The notes beneath the pieces were generated by a model, which worked only from the letters and a program-made list of their open reading frames with translations, had not been told where the DNA came from and searched no databases. From Aminobacter niigataensis (lineage in GTDB: Bacteria > Pseudomonadota > Alphaproteobacteria > Rhizobiales > Rhizobiaceae), in assembly GCF_014200015.1 (NCBI RefSeq), contig NZ_JACHOT010000003.1, forward strand, positions 310,001 to 374,000: a stretch of 64,000 nucleotides of DNA, read 5' to 3'. The position numbers and the translations under genes are program-made. Shown in pieces: positions 51,556-60,579 of this stretch (positions are counted from its first letter, which is position 1; the number at the start of each line of letters is the position of its first letter).

Positions 51556-52638
51556 TCAGGCTGCAGCCTGGGGCCGGTTCCGTTCGCGCCAGGAGGCCGG
51601 GCTGAGCGTGGTGACGCGCCGGAACTCGCGGTTGAAGTTGGACTTGGTCTGGAAGCCGGCGTCGAGCATGGCCGCAGTGACGGACATGTCGGTGTCGCGG
51701 AGCAGGCGGCAGGCCTCAGAGATCCTGATGTCGTTGATGTATTGCGAGACGTTCTTGCCGGCGAGACGGTTGACGGCGCCCGAGATCTGCCGCGCCGGGG
51801 CGCCCGCGCGCCGGGCCAGCCGCGACAGAGTGAGGTTGTCGTCGCGATAGAGCTTCTGGCCGACGAGCAGGCGCTGGACCTGGTCGAGGATTTCGCGGTC
51901 CTGCTCGGAGGGCAACGGCTCGGGCGGGCTGGGCTGGGTCGGCGCCGAGGGATGGGCGCGCGAGGCGACGAAGGCGGTCAGGCCGATGAAGAACAGGCCG
52001 AGAATGTTGGCGTTGCTGGCGATGATCTCGGCGTTCGCCCCCATCGACCATTCGAAGGCGAGCAGCACGCCGAGGTCGAACAGGGCCGACAGGCAGAGCG
52101 CTGCGGCGGCGATGACCAGCGCGCGGTGGGCGGCGACCGCGCTGTCGAGGCGTGCCTCGACCAGGGCGTCGGGACCGCTGCGTCCCAGGTTCAGCACGGC
52201 GAGCGCATAGCCGACGAAGATCACGATCAGCGCGACGTCGATGAGGGCTGGCACGAACAGCACCAGGGCGGTCATGACCAGCGGCGGCGAGGCGTGGAGC
52301 CAGCGCATAGGGCCGCTCCGGACATCGTCGCGCTGGAGCAAGGTGCGGAAACTGAAGAGCACCAACGGCGGCAGGCTGGCTGCCAGGATCGGCAGGACAT
52401 AACGCGCCGCCTCGACATGGTAGCCCCAGCGCAGGCCGACGACGACCGACTGCAGGGCGCAGAGGGCGACGAGGACGAGGAATGCCGTGTTGCCGCCGGT
52501 GGTTTCCCGGGCGCGCAGCGCCGCGACGAGCAGGATGACCAGCAAAAGCGCGGCGACGAAGGACAGGGGCACGAAGATCAAGGCGAATCCCACCAGAGGA
52601 GAAGACGACCGATCATGGCCTGCATCGCGATCGAGCAC
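51556..52638 (-). CDS. Membrane-anchored AraC-family regulator
   Basis: The N-terminal two thirds (about 1-225) hold six or seven hydrophobic segments, e.g. FALIFVPLSFVAALLLVILLVAAL and WLHASPPLVMTALVLFVPALI. The C-terminal part is an AraC DNA-binding domain (LTLSRLARRAGAPARQISGAVNRLAGKNVSQYINDIRISEACRLLRDTDMSVTAAMLDAGFQTKSNFNREFRRV). This is a one-component membrane regulator layout. The annotated GTG at 52638 is one choice; another GTG near 52593 is possible. Signal and targets are unknown; it is divergent from the alpha/beta hydrolase. Confidence 0.83.
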   Translation of the reverse strand: MLDRDAGHDRSSSPLVGFALIFVPLSFVAALLLVILLVAALRARETTGGNTAFLVLVALCALQSVVVGLRWGYHVEAARYVLPILAASLPPLVLFSFRTLLQRDDVRSGPMRWLHASPPLVMTALVLFVPALIDVALIVIFVGYALAVLNLGRSGPDALVEARLDSAVAAHRALVIAAAALCLSALFDLGVLLAFEWSMGANAEIIASNANILGLFFIGLTAFVASRAHPSAPTQPSPPEPLPSEQDREILDQVQRLLVGQKLYRDDNLTLSRLARRAGAPARQISGAVNRLAGKNVSQYINDIRISEACRLLRDTDMSVTAAMLDAGFQTKSNFNREFRRVTTLSPASWRERNRPQAAA

Positions 52639-52724
52639 GACCTGAATCGCGATCGAGGACGATCAGGATGCCCGATTTCGCCATTGCTGGCTCGTCTTCT
52701 TTCGCAACAAGAGCGAGGTTCGTC

Positions 52725-53783
52725 ATGCTCCAGCTACTCACCACAATTCCGGCCCTCATCGGCTTCGTTTCCGCCTGCCTTGCCTCTGAGGCCGGCGTGC
52801 GCGAGGTGACCGTGGTCCAGCCCGGCCGCGACCTTGCCGTTACCGTCTGGTATCCGGCCGGCGCCGGCGGCACGCCGACGACCCTGGGCGACAACAGGGT
52901 TTTCATGGGCGCGCCGGCCGCGCTCGACGCGCCGCCGGTGCCGGGGCGCCATCCGCTGGTGCTGCTGTCGCACGGCTCGGGCAGCCGCGTGCAGGCCATG
53001 GGCTGGCTCGCCACCGAGCTGGCCAAGGCGGGCTTCGTCGTTGCCGGTCCCAACCATCCGGGCACGACCAGCGGTTTCTCGACGCCGGCCGACACCCCGA
53101 AGCTGTGGCAGCGCACGGGCGACCTTTCGGCCGTCATCGACGCGATGACCAGGGACCCAGCCTGGAACAGCGTCATCGACGCCGACAGGATCGGCGTGGT
53201 CGGCTTTTCGCTCGGCGGCGCCGCGGCGATGGAGCTTGCCGGCGCACGCGCCGATCTCGAGGCCTATGCCAGCTATTGCGACGGCTACAAGAAATGGGAC
53301 TGCGCCTGGTTTGCCGGCGGCGTCGGCTACGTCGACGAAGCGCGGGTGACGGTCGACAGGCTCGACCTGCGCAGCATCGACCGGACGCGCTTCGAGCAGT
53401 CGAACCTCGACCACCGCATCAAGACGGCTGTGCTGGCCGATCCCGGGCTGGCGCAGGCCTATGACGCGCAGAGCCTGACGGAGATCGCGATCCCGATGCA
53501 CTTCATCAATCTCGGCAATGCAGAGACCATTCCCCTGGCTGTCATCTCCGACCGGCTGGCGAAGCTGACGCCGAGGGGCAGCTATGCGACGGTGGCCGGC
53601 GCCACGCATTTCAGCTTCCTGCCGGAATGCAAGGAAGGTGCCGCCGATCTGCTGAAGTCGGTGGGCGAGATCGATCCGATCTGTTCCGACGAGGCCACAA
53701 GGCCACGCGGCGAACTGCATGCCGAGATGATCGCGCTGGTGAAGGACAGGTTGGTGCGCGACCTGATGGCTCCCGGGCAATGA
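52725..53783 (+). CDS. Exported alpha/beta hydrolase (dienelactone hydrolase-like)
   Basis: This 352-residue hydrolase has an N-terminal hydrophobic segment acting as signal peptide or anchor (LQLLTTIPALIGFVSACLASEAG). The core has HPLVLLSHGSGSR, the nucleophile elbow GFSLGG (Ser162) and a catalytic histidine candidate in GATHFSFLPEC. The ATG at 52725 was preferred because it gives the signal peptide and follows GAGCGAGG; the ATG at 52668 lies upstream. Substrate unknown, probably an ester or lactone. Confidence 0.85.
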   Translation: MLQLLTTIPALIGFVSACLASEAGVREVTVVQPGRDLAVTVWYPAGAGGTPTTLGDNRVFMGAPAALDAPPVPGRHPLVLLSHGSGSRVQAMGWLATELAKAGFVVAGPNHPGTTSGFSTPADTPKLWQRTGDLSAVIDAMTRDPAWNSVIDADRIGVVGFSLGGAAAMELAGARADLEAYASYCDGYKKWDCAWFAGGVGYVDEARVTVDRLDLRSIDRTRFEQSNLDHRIKTAVLADPGLAQAYDAQSLTEIAIPMHFINLGNAETIPLAVISDRLAKLTPRGSYATVAGATHFSFLPECKEGAADLLKSVGEIDPICSDEATRPRGELHAEMIALVKDRLVRDLMAPGQ

Positions 53784-53830
53784 GCCCTGCCCGGTGCCGG
53801 CCATAGGCCGGTGCCATGCGGCGTGCGCAC

Positions 53831-54457
53831 CTAGCGCGGCCCGTACGCCGCGAGGAAGATGCGGACGGCTTCCTTTGCATGACTGCGGCAGGCCTCGGGC
53901 GACAGGATGGCGCCGTCGCCCAACAGCATGGCATCGTTGACCGGACCGCCCATGATGAGCCAGTTGAAGAAGCCGGCCGCGGCCGGGGGGTCGTCGGCCT
54001 GCATCTGGCCGAGCCGGCGATAGCCCTCGAATGCACGCGACAGGCGGTCGATCGAGCGCTGGGGCCCAAGCGCGTGCAGCGCCTTGCCGAGTTCGGGAAA
54101 GCGCCCGGCTTCGCCGATGACCAGGCGCCGCAGCTGCATCAGCTTGGGCGTCATGACGATGGTCAGCTGGAGTTCAGCGTATTCGAGCAGGTATTCGGCG
54201 ATGGGACGGTCGTCCAGCGGCTCGGCGACCTGCTTTTGGTGCTCGTCGCCGGCAAGGCCGGTCATGCCCCTGACCACATCGAGGAACAGCGCTTCCTTGC
54301 TCTGGAAATGGGCATAGACCGTCTGCTTGGAGACGTCGGCCGTCGCCGCGATCTCGTCCATGCTGGTGCCGAGGAAGCCGTTCTTCAGGAACAGCACGGC
54401 TGCCGCCGAGACGATGGCGTCGCGCGTTCGTTGCTGGCGACTTTTCGCACCGCTCAT
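53831..54457 (-). CDS. TetR-family transcriptional regulator
   Basis: This 208-residue repressor has the N-terminal TetR helix-turn-helix (TRDAIVSAAAVLFLKNGFLGTSMDEIAATADVSKQTVYAHFQSKEALF) and a helical ligand-binding domain. The ATG at 54457 follows GGAAGGG. It is divergent from the GFA-type gene, and a 16-base palindrome lies in the shared promoter region, so it probably controls itself and the GFA gene. Confidence 0.9.
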   Translation of the reverse strand: MSGAKSRQQRTRDAIVSAAAVLFLKNGFLGTSMDEIAATADVSKQTVYAHFQSKEALFLDVVRGMTGLAGDEHQKQVAEPLDDRPIAEYLLEYAELQLTIVMTPKLMQLRRLVIGEAGRFPELGKALHALGPQRSIDRLSRAFEGYRRLGQMQADDPPAAAGFFNWLIMGGPVNDAMLLGDGAILSPEACRSHAKEAVRIFLAAYGPR

Positions 54458-54524
54458 GGATAGCCCTTCCCTGATGTTGGCAGTCCCGACAGCAGGATAG
54501 GCCGATCCGATTGACAAATCAAAC

Positions 54525-54540
54525 TAGACGGTACAGTCTA
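54525..54540. promoter_or_regulatory. TetR-type operator, TAGACGGTACAGTCTA
   Basis: The sequence fits TAGACnGTACnGTCTA, a palindrome typical of many TetR operators. It is downstream of TTGACA (54511-54516) and overlaps the likely -10 area of the GFA gene (TCTAAT at 54537-54542, spacer 20). The divergent gene pair makes it a good shared operator. Confidence 0.72.
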
Positions 54541-54568
54541 ATTTGAGATCGAAGGACGAGGTGATGAC

Positions 54569-55129
54569 ATGGCTGGTGTCGGGAAGGAGATGCGACGAGT
54601 CGCCTGCAGATGCGGACAGGTGGCGTTCGAAGCGAGCGGCGACCCGATCGTCGGCGCGGCCTGCCATTGCTCGAGCTGCCAGAAGGCAGGCGGGATCTTC
54701 GAGGCTCTCCCGGGGGGCGAGCCGGTGCTGGAGAGCGACGGCGGCACGAATTTCGCGCTCTACCGCAAGGACCGGATGCGCTGCGTGCACGGTGCGGAGC
54801 TGCTGCGCGAACATCGGCTGAGCCAGACGGCACCGACTCGGCGCGTGGTGGCCAAATGCTGCAATTCGCCGATGTTTCTCGAGTTCAAGGGCGGGCACTG
54901 GCTGTCCGTCTACAGAAAGCGGTTTCGCCCCGAAGACCAGCCGCCTGTAGAAATGCGCACGATGACCGCCGACCGCAGGGCCGGAGTCGAGTTTACGGAC
55001 AGCCTGCCGAGCTATGCCAAGCATTCCGGCCGCTTCATGTGGCGGCTGCTATCGGCCTGGGTGGCGATGGGCTTCCGCAGCCCCAATATCGACTACGTGA
55101 AAGGCGAGCTCGATGTCCAAGGCAGCTGA
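54569..55129 (+). CDS. GFA-family (CENP-V/glutathione-dependent formaldehyde-activating-like) zinc protein
   Basis: This 186-residue protein has the zinc-binding pattern of the GFA family: CRCGQVAF, ACHCSSCQKAGG and a third part with CVHGAEL and KCCNSPMFLEF. These Cys residues bind zinc; real glutathione-dependent activity is not proven in most members. The ATG at 54569 is one choice; the ATG at 54590 (MRRVACRCG) is also possible. It is likely repressed by the TetR protein and overlaps the DUF6958 gene by 17 bases. Confidence 0.85.
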   Translation: MAGVGKEMRRVACRCGQVAFEASGDPIVGAACHCSSCQKAGGIFEALPGGEPVLESDGGTNFALYRKDRMRCVHGAELLREHRLSQTAPTRRVVAKCCNSPMFLEFKGGHWLSVYRKRFRPEDQPPVEMRTMTADRRAGVEFTDSLPSYAKHSGRFMWRLLSAWVAMGFRSPNIDYVKGELDVQGS

Positions 55130-55412
55130 GAAGATCGAAATCAGGAACGTGATCTCGCCTGATCATGTCGTGCGCGTCGACAAGGCCAAATACACGGCGA
55201 TGCGCGATGCGCTGCTTTCCGTGCTGCCGGCCGAGGCGCCGGGCCTGACGGTGGCCGAGGCCAAGGCGGGCGTGCTGCCGCTGCTGCCGGAGGCGCTGTT
55301 CCCCGGTGGCGACAAGGCCGGCTGGTGGCTGAAGGCGGCCCAGCTGGACCTCGAGGCGCGGGGCGTGGTCAGCCGCGAGGCGACCAAGCCGCTACGGCTG
55401 TATCGGGCATAA
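55113..55412 (+). CDS. DUF6958-type small protein
   Basis: This 99-residue cytoplasmic protein looks like the DUF6958 family, with DKAKYTAMRDALLSVLPAEAPGLTVAEAKAGVLPLLPEALFPGGDKAGWWLKAAQLDLEARGVV as the conserved core. It overlaps the GFA gene, so it should be under the same TetR control. Function unknown. Confidence 0.75.
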   Translation: MSKAAEKIEIRNVISPDHVVRVDKAKYTAMRDALLSVLPAEAPGLTVAEAKAGVLPLLPEALFPGGDKAGWWLKAAQLDLEARGVVSREATKPLRLYRA

Positions 55413-55454
55413 ACCCAGAGCCGCCGACAGCCAAGGCCCACGTGCCGGACAGCC

Positions 55455-56054
55455 CTACTTCATCCGTTGCGGGTAGATCGTCTCGCCGCGCTTGAGCATC
55501 TCGACGAAGGCCTCGATCTTCTTCCTGCGGCCGGCCTCGGTCTTCATGTTGTGAGTGCGGAAAGCGAGCGCGAAGCGGTTTTGCTCGCTGAGCTTGCCGA
55601 GCATTGCCCTTGCCAGCGGCTCGGAGTCGATGGCGGCCTGGAGATCGTCGGGGATCTTCATGTCCTTGCCGGACTTGTAGGCGCGGTCCCAGCGCCCGTC
55701 GGCCTTTGCCGCGTCGACAGGCCTGAGGCCATGCTCAGTCATCCTGCCCTCTGAAATCAGGCGGGCGACATTGTCGACGTTGATCTGGCTCCAGGTGCCT
55801 TTCCTGCCGCGCGGCGAATAACGCTGCAGGAAGCTCGTGTCGTCGAGGCCCTTGCGCACGCCGTCGATCCAGCCCCAGCACAGCACGACGTCTATGGCCT
55901 CCTTGGGAGTGATGGAGGGCAAACCGGAACTCACCTTGTGGACCCTGATCCAGACTTCGTCCTGCTTGTCGTGGTGCCCGGCGAGCCAGCTGTAGAAGCT
56001 CGCGGCATCCTTGAACTCGCGGATCTTGTCCGGGTCGACGATGACGGGCGCCAT
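55455..56054 (-). CDS. YdeI/OmpD-associated family protein
   Basis: This 199-residue protein belongs to the YdeI family (DUF1801-related). Typical segments: EFKDAASFYSWLAGHHDKQDEVWIRVHK, SITPKEAIDVVLCWGWIDGVRKGLDDTSFLQRYSPRGRKGTWSQIN and a C-terminal domain starting IPDDLQAAIDSEP, ending with RRKKIEAFVEMLKRGETIYPQ. Members are linked to polymyxin and stress tolerance in enterobacteria. The ATG at 56054 was preferred over 56108. Confidence 0.86.
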   Translation of the reverse strand: MAPVIVDPDKIREFKDAASFYSWLAGHHDKQDEVWIRVHKVSSGLPSITPKEAIDVVLCWGWIDGVRKGLDDTSFLQRYSPRGRKGTWSQINVDNVARLISEGRMTEHGLRPVDAAKADGRWDRAYKSGKDMKIPDDLQAAIDSEPLARAMLGKLSEQNRFALAFRTHNMKTEAGRRKKIEAFVEMLKRGETIYPQRMK

Positions 56055-56385
56055 CAGAGTGGCTGTGCCCTGGTCAGCGCCGCGACCGGGCAAGCTTGCA
56101 ACGGGCAAAGGAAAGTCCGGTCCTGCATATTCCCCTCGAACACATGACGTTGCACAGCCTATCCCGACGGCCGGCCAGCGGTACAGGCACTATCCTGCGA
56201 CCTGCAACGGAACCAAGGCGCGCCCATACTGGAAACATTTGCCGTTACGTCAATGTACTCGAATGTACCTGGAACCTTGCCGTGAAGGGAATTCTTAAAG
56301 CCCGCCGATATACGTTTTGCAAAATATTCGCGCTGGGGACGCGACAACAACTACAGGCGAGAGCGAGTTCGTTTCGTTGGGGCAT

Positions 56386-58854
56386 GTGACGAGGCTACGC
56401 GACATCAAATCCAGATTCCGGCTGTTCGCGCTGCTGTGGCCGTTCATAGCCGTGGTACTGGTGCAAGCCATCATCGCCGGTGCCAGCCTCTACACGCTCT
56501 CGGCAGTGCGCGCCTATGTTGCCGGCGAAAGTGCCTGGTCGAAGGGCCAGAGGGACGCCATCTACAGCCTCGCCATGTATGCCAACACCGGCGATGCGCG
56601 GTTCCACGACCGGTTCCAGCAGGCGATTGCCGTGCCGCTGGCCGACCGCGAAGCCAGGTTGGCCATGGCGCAGCCGGTGCCGGACTATGACGCGGCCTTC
56701 GACAGCTTCCTGCGCGCCGGCAACCATCCCGAAGACATTCCCGGCATGATCTGGCTGTTTCGCAATTTCAGGGACGTGAGCTACCTGTCCAACGCCGTGC
56801 AACGCTGGATCGACGCCGATCCCAAGATCCTCGAGGTCGCAGCACTTGGCGAAGCGATGCATCAGGACATCTCGAGCAACCGCGCGTCGCCGGAAATGCG
56901 TGCCGAGTGGAGCCGCAAGATCCAGAGCCTCAACGGGGAAACGGCACCGCTGGCGGATGCATTTTCGCAATCGCTCGGGCGTGGATCCCGCGCCATCACC
57001 ACCCTTTTGCTCAGCGTCAACGTGATCACCGCCGCCCTATTGATCCTGCTCGCCATGCGGCGGACGGGAAACCTGCTGCAACAGCGCCAGGCCTTCGAAG
57101 ACGCCCTGAATGCGGAGCGCGAACGGGCGCAGATCACGCTGGCCTCGATCGGCCAGGCGGTGGTGGCCACCGACGCGGAAGGCAGGCTCGACTACATGAA
57201 CGAGGCCGCGGAAAGGCTGCTCGACTGGCGCGGCACGGATGCCAGGGGCAAACCGCTCGACCAGCTGTTTCGCCTGATGAACGAAGAGGCGGACAAGGAA
57301 GATCGCAGCTTCATGGCGCGGGTGCTCTCCGGCGAAGCCATCGACGGCAGCGGCGTGCCGCAGCAACTGGTGCGGCCCGACCTGTCGAGCGTCGCGATTT
57401 CGCTGGTCGGCGCCCCGCTCTATGTCGAGCAGCGGGTGGTGGGCGCGGTGCTGGTCTTCCACGACCGGACCAAGGAGCAGGAATTCCTGGCGCAGCTGTC
57501 CTGGCAGGCCAGGCACGACACGCTAACCTCGCTCGCCAATCGCTTCGAATTCGAAACGCGGCTGAGCGCCTCGCTCGAAGGCCTGGCAAAGCGCCCGTCG
57601 ACACATGCGCTGATGTATCTCGACCTCGACCAGTTCAAGATCGTCAACGACACTTGCGGGCATGCCGCCGGCGACGAATTGCTGCGCAAGGTATCGACCG
57701 CGCTGCGGCAGAACCTGCGCTCCGGCGACCTGCTGGCGCGACTGGGCGGCGACGAGTTCGGCGTGCTGATGGAGAACTGTCCTGCCGAACTGGCAGCCGG
57801 CACGGGCGAGCGGCTGCGCAAGGCGGTGGAAGAACTGCATTTCGTCTGGGCCGGGCGCGCTTTCAGCACCAGCGTCAGCATCGGCGTCGTCGGCCTGTCG
57901 GATGCCAGCATGACGCTGGAGGAGACGCTGCGCAGCGTCGACATCGCCTGCTACATGGCCAAGGACAAGGGCCGCAACCGCATCCAGCTGCAGCAGATCG
58001 GCGACCTCGAACTGGAGCATCGCCTGGGCGAAATGGCCTGGGTGCAGCGACTACGCGAGGCGCTGGAACAGAACCGCTTCCGCATCTACGCGCAGGAGAT
58101 CGTGCCGCTGCAGGCGGACGAGACGACGGGCGCGCATATCGAGCTCCTGATCCGCCTGGCCGACGCCGACAACAACATGATCCCGCCGGGGGCCTTCATC
58201 CCGGCGGCCGAACGCTACGGGCTGATGCCGCTGATCGACCGCTGGATGGTTCGCTCGGCCTTCGAGCGGCTGGCCGTGCACAAGCGGACGCAGCCCGACA
58301 ACCCGATCGCCATCTGCGCCATCAACCTGTCCGGCGCCAGCTTCGGCGACGACAGCTTCGTCAGCTACGTGCTGGAGCAGTTCGTGCGCAGCGGCGTGGC
58401 GCCGTCGACGATCTGCTTCGAGATCACCGAGACGAGCGCCATCGCCGACCTCGACAGCGCCGCGCGCTTCATCAAGTCACTGCAGGCGCATGGCTGCCGC
58501 TTCTCGCTCGACGATTTCGGCTCGGGCATGTCGTCGTTCAGCTACCTGAAGGCGCTGCCGGTCGACTATCTCAAGATCGACGGCGGCTTCGTGAAGGACA
58601 TGCTCGTCGACCGCATCGACCGCGCCATGGTGGAGATGATCCAGCACATCGGCGAGGTGACGGGCAAACGCACGATCGCCGAGTTCGTCGAGAACGACGA
58701 CATCGCCATCGCGCTGCGCGACATCGGCGTCGACTATGCGCAGGGCTATGGCATCGCCCGGCCACAGCCATTCGATGACGGATTTGCGACAGGCAAGCGG
58801 CGACGCCTCGGCACCGCAAGCGGCGCAACCCCGGGCCTGCCGCTAGCGAGCTGA
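56386..58854 (+). CDS. Membrane PAS-GGDEF-EAL protein (c-di-GMP enzyme)
   Basis: This protein makes or breaks down c-di-GMP. Two TM helices (LFALLWPFIAVVLVQAIIAGASLYTLSAVRA; ITTLLLSVNVITAALLILLAM) enclose a periplasmic sensor region. A PAS domain follows (ITLASIGQAVVATDAEGRLDYMNEAAERLLDW), then GGDEF with LGGDEFGVL intact and EAL. The EAL motif reads ELLIR instead of EALLR, but NLSG, EITETSA, DDFGSGMSS, YLKIDG and YAQGYGIARP are present, so phosphodiesterase activity remains likely. The GTG at 56386 is chosen; a TTG at 56317 would add 23 residues. The 330 bases upstream hold no other gene. Confidence 0.9.
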   Translation: MTRLRDIKSRFRLFALLWPFIAVVLVQAIIAGASLYTLSAVRAYVAGESAWSKGQRDAIYSLAMYANTGDARFHDRFQQAIAVPLADREARLAMAQPVPDYDAAFDSFLRAGNHPEDIPGMIWLFRNFRDVSYLSNAVQRWIDADPKILEVAALGEAMHQDISSNRASPEMRAEWSRKIQSLNGETAPLADAFSQSLGRGSRAITTLLLSVNVITAALLILLAMRRTGNLLQQRQAFEDALNAERERAQITLASIGQAVVATDAEGRLDYMNEAAERLLDWRGTDARGKPLDQLFRLMNEEADKEDRSFMARVLSGEAIDGSGVPQQLVRPDLSSVAISLVGAPLYVEQRVVGAVLVFHDRTKEQEFLAQLSWQARHDTLTSLANRFEFETRLSASLEGLAKRPSTHALMYLDLDQFKIVNDTCGHAAGDELLRKVSTALRQNLRSGDLLARLGGDEFGVLMENCPAELAAGTGERLRKAVEELHFVWAGRAFSTSVSIGVVGLSDASMTLEETLRSVDIACYMAKDKGRNRIQLQQIGDLELEHRLGEMAWVQRLREALEQNRFRIYAQEIVPLQADETTGAHIELLIRLADADNNMIPPGAFIPAAERYGLMPLIDRWMVRSAFERLAVHKRTQPDNPIAICAINLSGASFGDDSFVSYVLEQFVRSGVAPSTICFEITETSAIADLDSAARFIKSLQAHGCRFSLDDFGSGMSSFSYLKALPVDYLKIDGGFVKDMLVDRIDRAMVEMIQHIGEVTGKRTIAEFVENDDIAIALRDIGVDYAQGYGIARPQPFDDGFATGKRRRLGTASGATPGLPLAS

Positions 58855-58925
58855 CCCCGGCTTGCGCGATGAATTGCGCGGAGCGACAGTAGCGGGCAGC
58901 ACAGCGCCACTAAGGGGACATGCAG

Positions 58926-59231
58926 ATGAACAAGCCACTCGCCACTGTCGTATTTCTTGCTGCCGCTTCGGCCATGGCCACAGTAGCCAGCGCCAACATA
59001 CCGCTCGTCAACGCCACCTGCCCCGGCAACATCGAGGTGCATGCCGACGAAGGCGGGCTGATCTACATCAACGGCACGGAAGCCAAGCTGAAGAAGTTCA
59101 ACGACAACTACTTCGAGGCCACCGGCCACGGAGTGACGATCTCTCTGAGCATCAATCCCGACGGGTCGCCAAGCGTTTCCTACACCGGCAAGGGCGGCGC
59201 CAACGGCATATGCACGGTCAAGGCGGGCTGA
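58926..59231 (+). CDS. Small exported protein of unknown function
   Basis: This 101-residue protein has a signal peptide (VVFLAAASAMATVASA) and two cysteines (in NATCPGN and GICTV) that could form a disulfide in the periplasm. It shows short beta-like repeats (IYINGTEAKLKKF, VTISLSINPDGSPSVSYTG). AAGGGGA stands seven bases before the ATG at 58926; the ATG at 58920 is too close to it. No family known to me. Confidence 0.75.
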   Translation: MNKPLATVVFLAAASAMATVASANIPLVNATCPGNIEVHADEGGLIYINGTEAKLKKFNDNYFEATGHGVTISLSINPDGSPSVSYTGKGGANGICTVKAG

Positions 59232-59237
59232 TCGGGA

Positions 59238-60077
59238 TCAGATCATCTCCAGCGGTCGCTTGCGCGCCGGCGGCGGGAAGAGCTTGTCCAGCTCGGCAAG
59301 ATCCTGCGGGGTGAGACGAATGTCACGCGCGGCGGCGTTCTGCCTGACATGTTCGAGCCGGGTGGCCTTGGGGATGGCGACGACGCCGGGCCGGGCCATG
59401 ACCCAGGCGAGCGCCAGCTGCGCTGCGGTTGCGTCGTGGCGGGCGGCGATGGCCTGAAGCCCCGCATCGTCGGCCAGAGCGCCCTGCTCGACCGGTGAAT
59501 AGGCCATGATCGGCACACCATGGTCGCGGCACCAGGGTGCCAGGTCGAATTCGATGCCGCGCCGGCCGAGATTGTAGAGCACCTGATTGGCCTGGGCGTT
59601 CTTGCCTGCCGGCAGGCGCTCCATCTCTTCCATGTCGTCGGCGTCGAAATTCGAGACGCCCCAGTGGCGGATCTTGCCCGAGCGGCGCAACTCCTCGAAC
59701 ACGGCAATGGTTTCCGCCAAGGGCACGCCACCACGCCAGTGCAGCAGATAGAGGTCGATGCGATCGGTGCGCATGCGCTTGAGGCTCGCCTCGCAAGCCC
59801 TGACGACGCCGTTGCGGGAAGCATTGGACGGCAGCACCTTGGAGACGAGGAAGACCTCGTCTCGGCGGCCGGCGATGGCTTCGCCGACCACCTTTTCGGC
59901 GCCGCCGTTGCCATACATCTCGGCGGTGTCGATCAAGGTGACGCCGAGATCGAGCCCGAGCCGCAGCGCTGCCACCTCGTCGGCGGCACGGCCGCGATCC
60001 TCGCCCATCATCCAGGTGCCCTGGCCGAGCACCGGCACGGCTTCGCCGGAAGGCAACGTCGCGGTTGTGGATGGCAT
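59238..60077 (-). CDS. Aldo/keto reductase
   Basis: This NADPH-dependent TIM-barrel oxidoreductase has 279 residues. The catalytic set is visible: Asp and Tyr in [12 protein letters not shown], Lys in [11 protein letters not shown], His in [13 protein letters not shown] binding is supported by [17 protein letters not shown]. It is closest to the soluble bacterial AKRs such as YeaE or the 2,5-diketogluconate reductase types, but substrate is not decidable. It is convergent with the small exported protein (6-base gap). Confidence 0.9.
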   Translation of the reverse strand: MPSTTATLPSGEAVPVLGQGTWMMGEDRGRAADEVAALRLGLDLGVTLIDTAEMYGNGGAEKVVGEAIAGRRDEVFLVSKVLPSNASRNGVVRACEASLKRMRTDRIDLYLLHWRGGVPLAETIAVFEELRRSGKIRHWGVSNFDADDMEEMERLPAGKNAQANQVLYNLGRRGIEFDLAPWCRDHGVPIMAYSPVEQGALADDAGLQAIAARHDATAAQLALAWVMARPGVVAIPKATRLEHVRQNAAARDIRLTPQDLAELDKLFPPPARKRPLEMI

Positions 60078-60158
60078 GGCGGTCTCCTCAGCGGTTTCCG
60101 CCAGCTTACAGCGCCATTTGCCGTTGGCTACCGCAATGACGCTGCAGCAGTTTTCCCC

Positions 60159-60551
60159 TTACTTGGCCGGATTGGCGGCGAGCCAGGCTTCCATCTGCTT
60201 GATTTCGGCCTCCTGGGCGGCGACGACCTCTTCGGCGAGCTTGCGCATTTCGGGGTTCTTGCCGTGCTCGAGCACGACCTTGGCCATGTCGATGGCGGCC
60301 TGGTGATGCGGGATCATGCCGCGAGCGAAGTCAACGTCGGCGTCGCCGGAATATTCGAGCGCCGACATGGCCTGGTGCATCTTGTCCATCGCCGCCTTGT
60401 AGGCCTGCGCCGAGGCGCTGTCGGTGGCGGGAGCGGTCATGCCCATGGCGTGACCGCCGTGATCGGTCTGCGCCGAGGCGGTTTCGAGCACGACGGCAAC
60501 GAGCATGCCCGCGGCCATCAGGGCCAGCACGATCTTTTTCATCAGGTTCAT
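60159..60551 (-). CDS. DUF305 exported protein of the copper module
   Basis: This 130-residue exported protein has a signal peptide ending ASA before QTDHGG. The DUF305 core reads DADVDFARGMIPHHQAAIDMAKVVLEHGKNPEMRKLAEEVVAAQEAEIKQMEAWL, with the MIPHHQ motif, typical of periplasmic copper/metal-linked four-helix proteins. It is 28 bases downstream of the copper ATPase gene on the same strand, so probably in one operon under the CueR-type promoter. Confidence 0.87.
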   Translation of the reverse strand: MNLMKKIVLALMAAGMLVAVVLETASAQTDHGGHAMGMTAPATDSASAQAYKAAMDKMHQAMSALEYSGDADVDFARGMIPHHQAAIDMAKVVLEHGKNPEMRKLAEEVVAAQEAEIKQMEAWLAANPAK

Positions 60552-60579
60552 CCGGAAGATCCTTTTTCGTGGCCGGGGT

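Noticed and set aside
51742-52809. 355-codon open frame on the + strand
   Set aside because: Antisense of the membrane AraC gene; its repeated D/E/R/Q-rich composition is a reverse-frame artefact.
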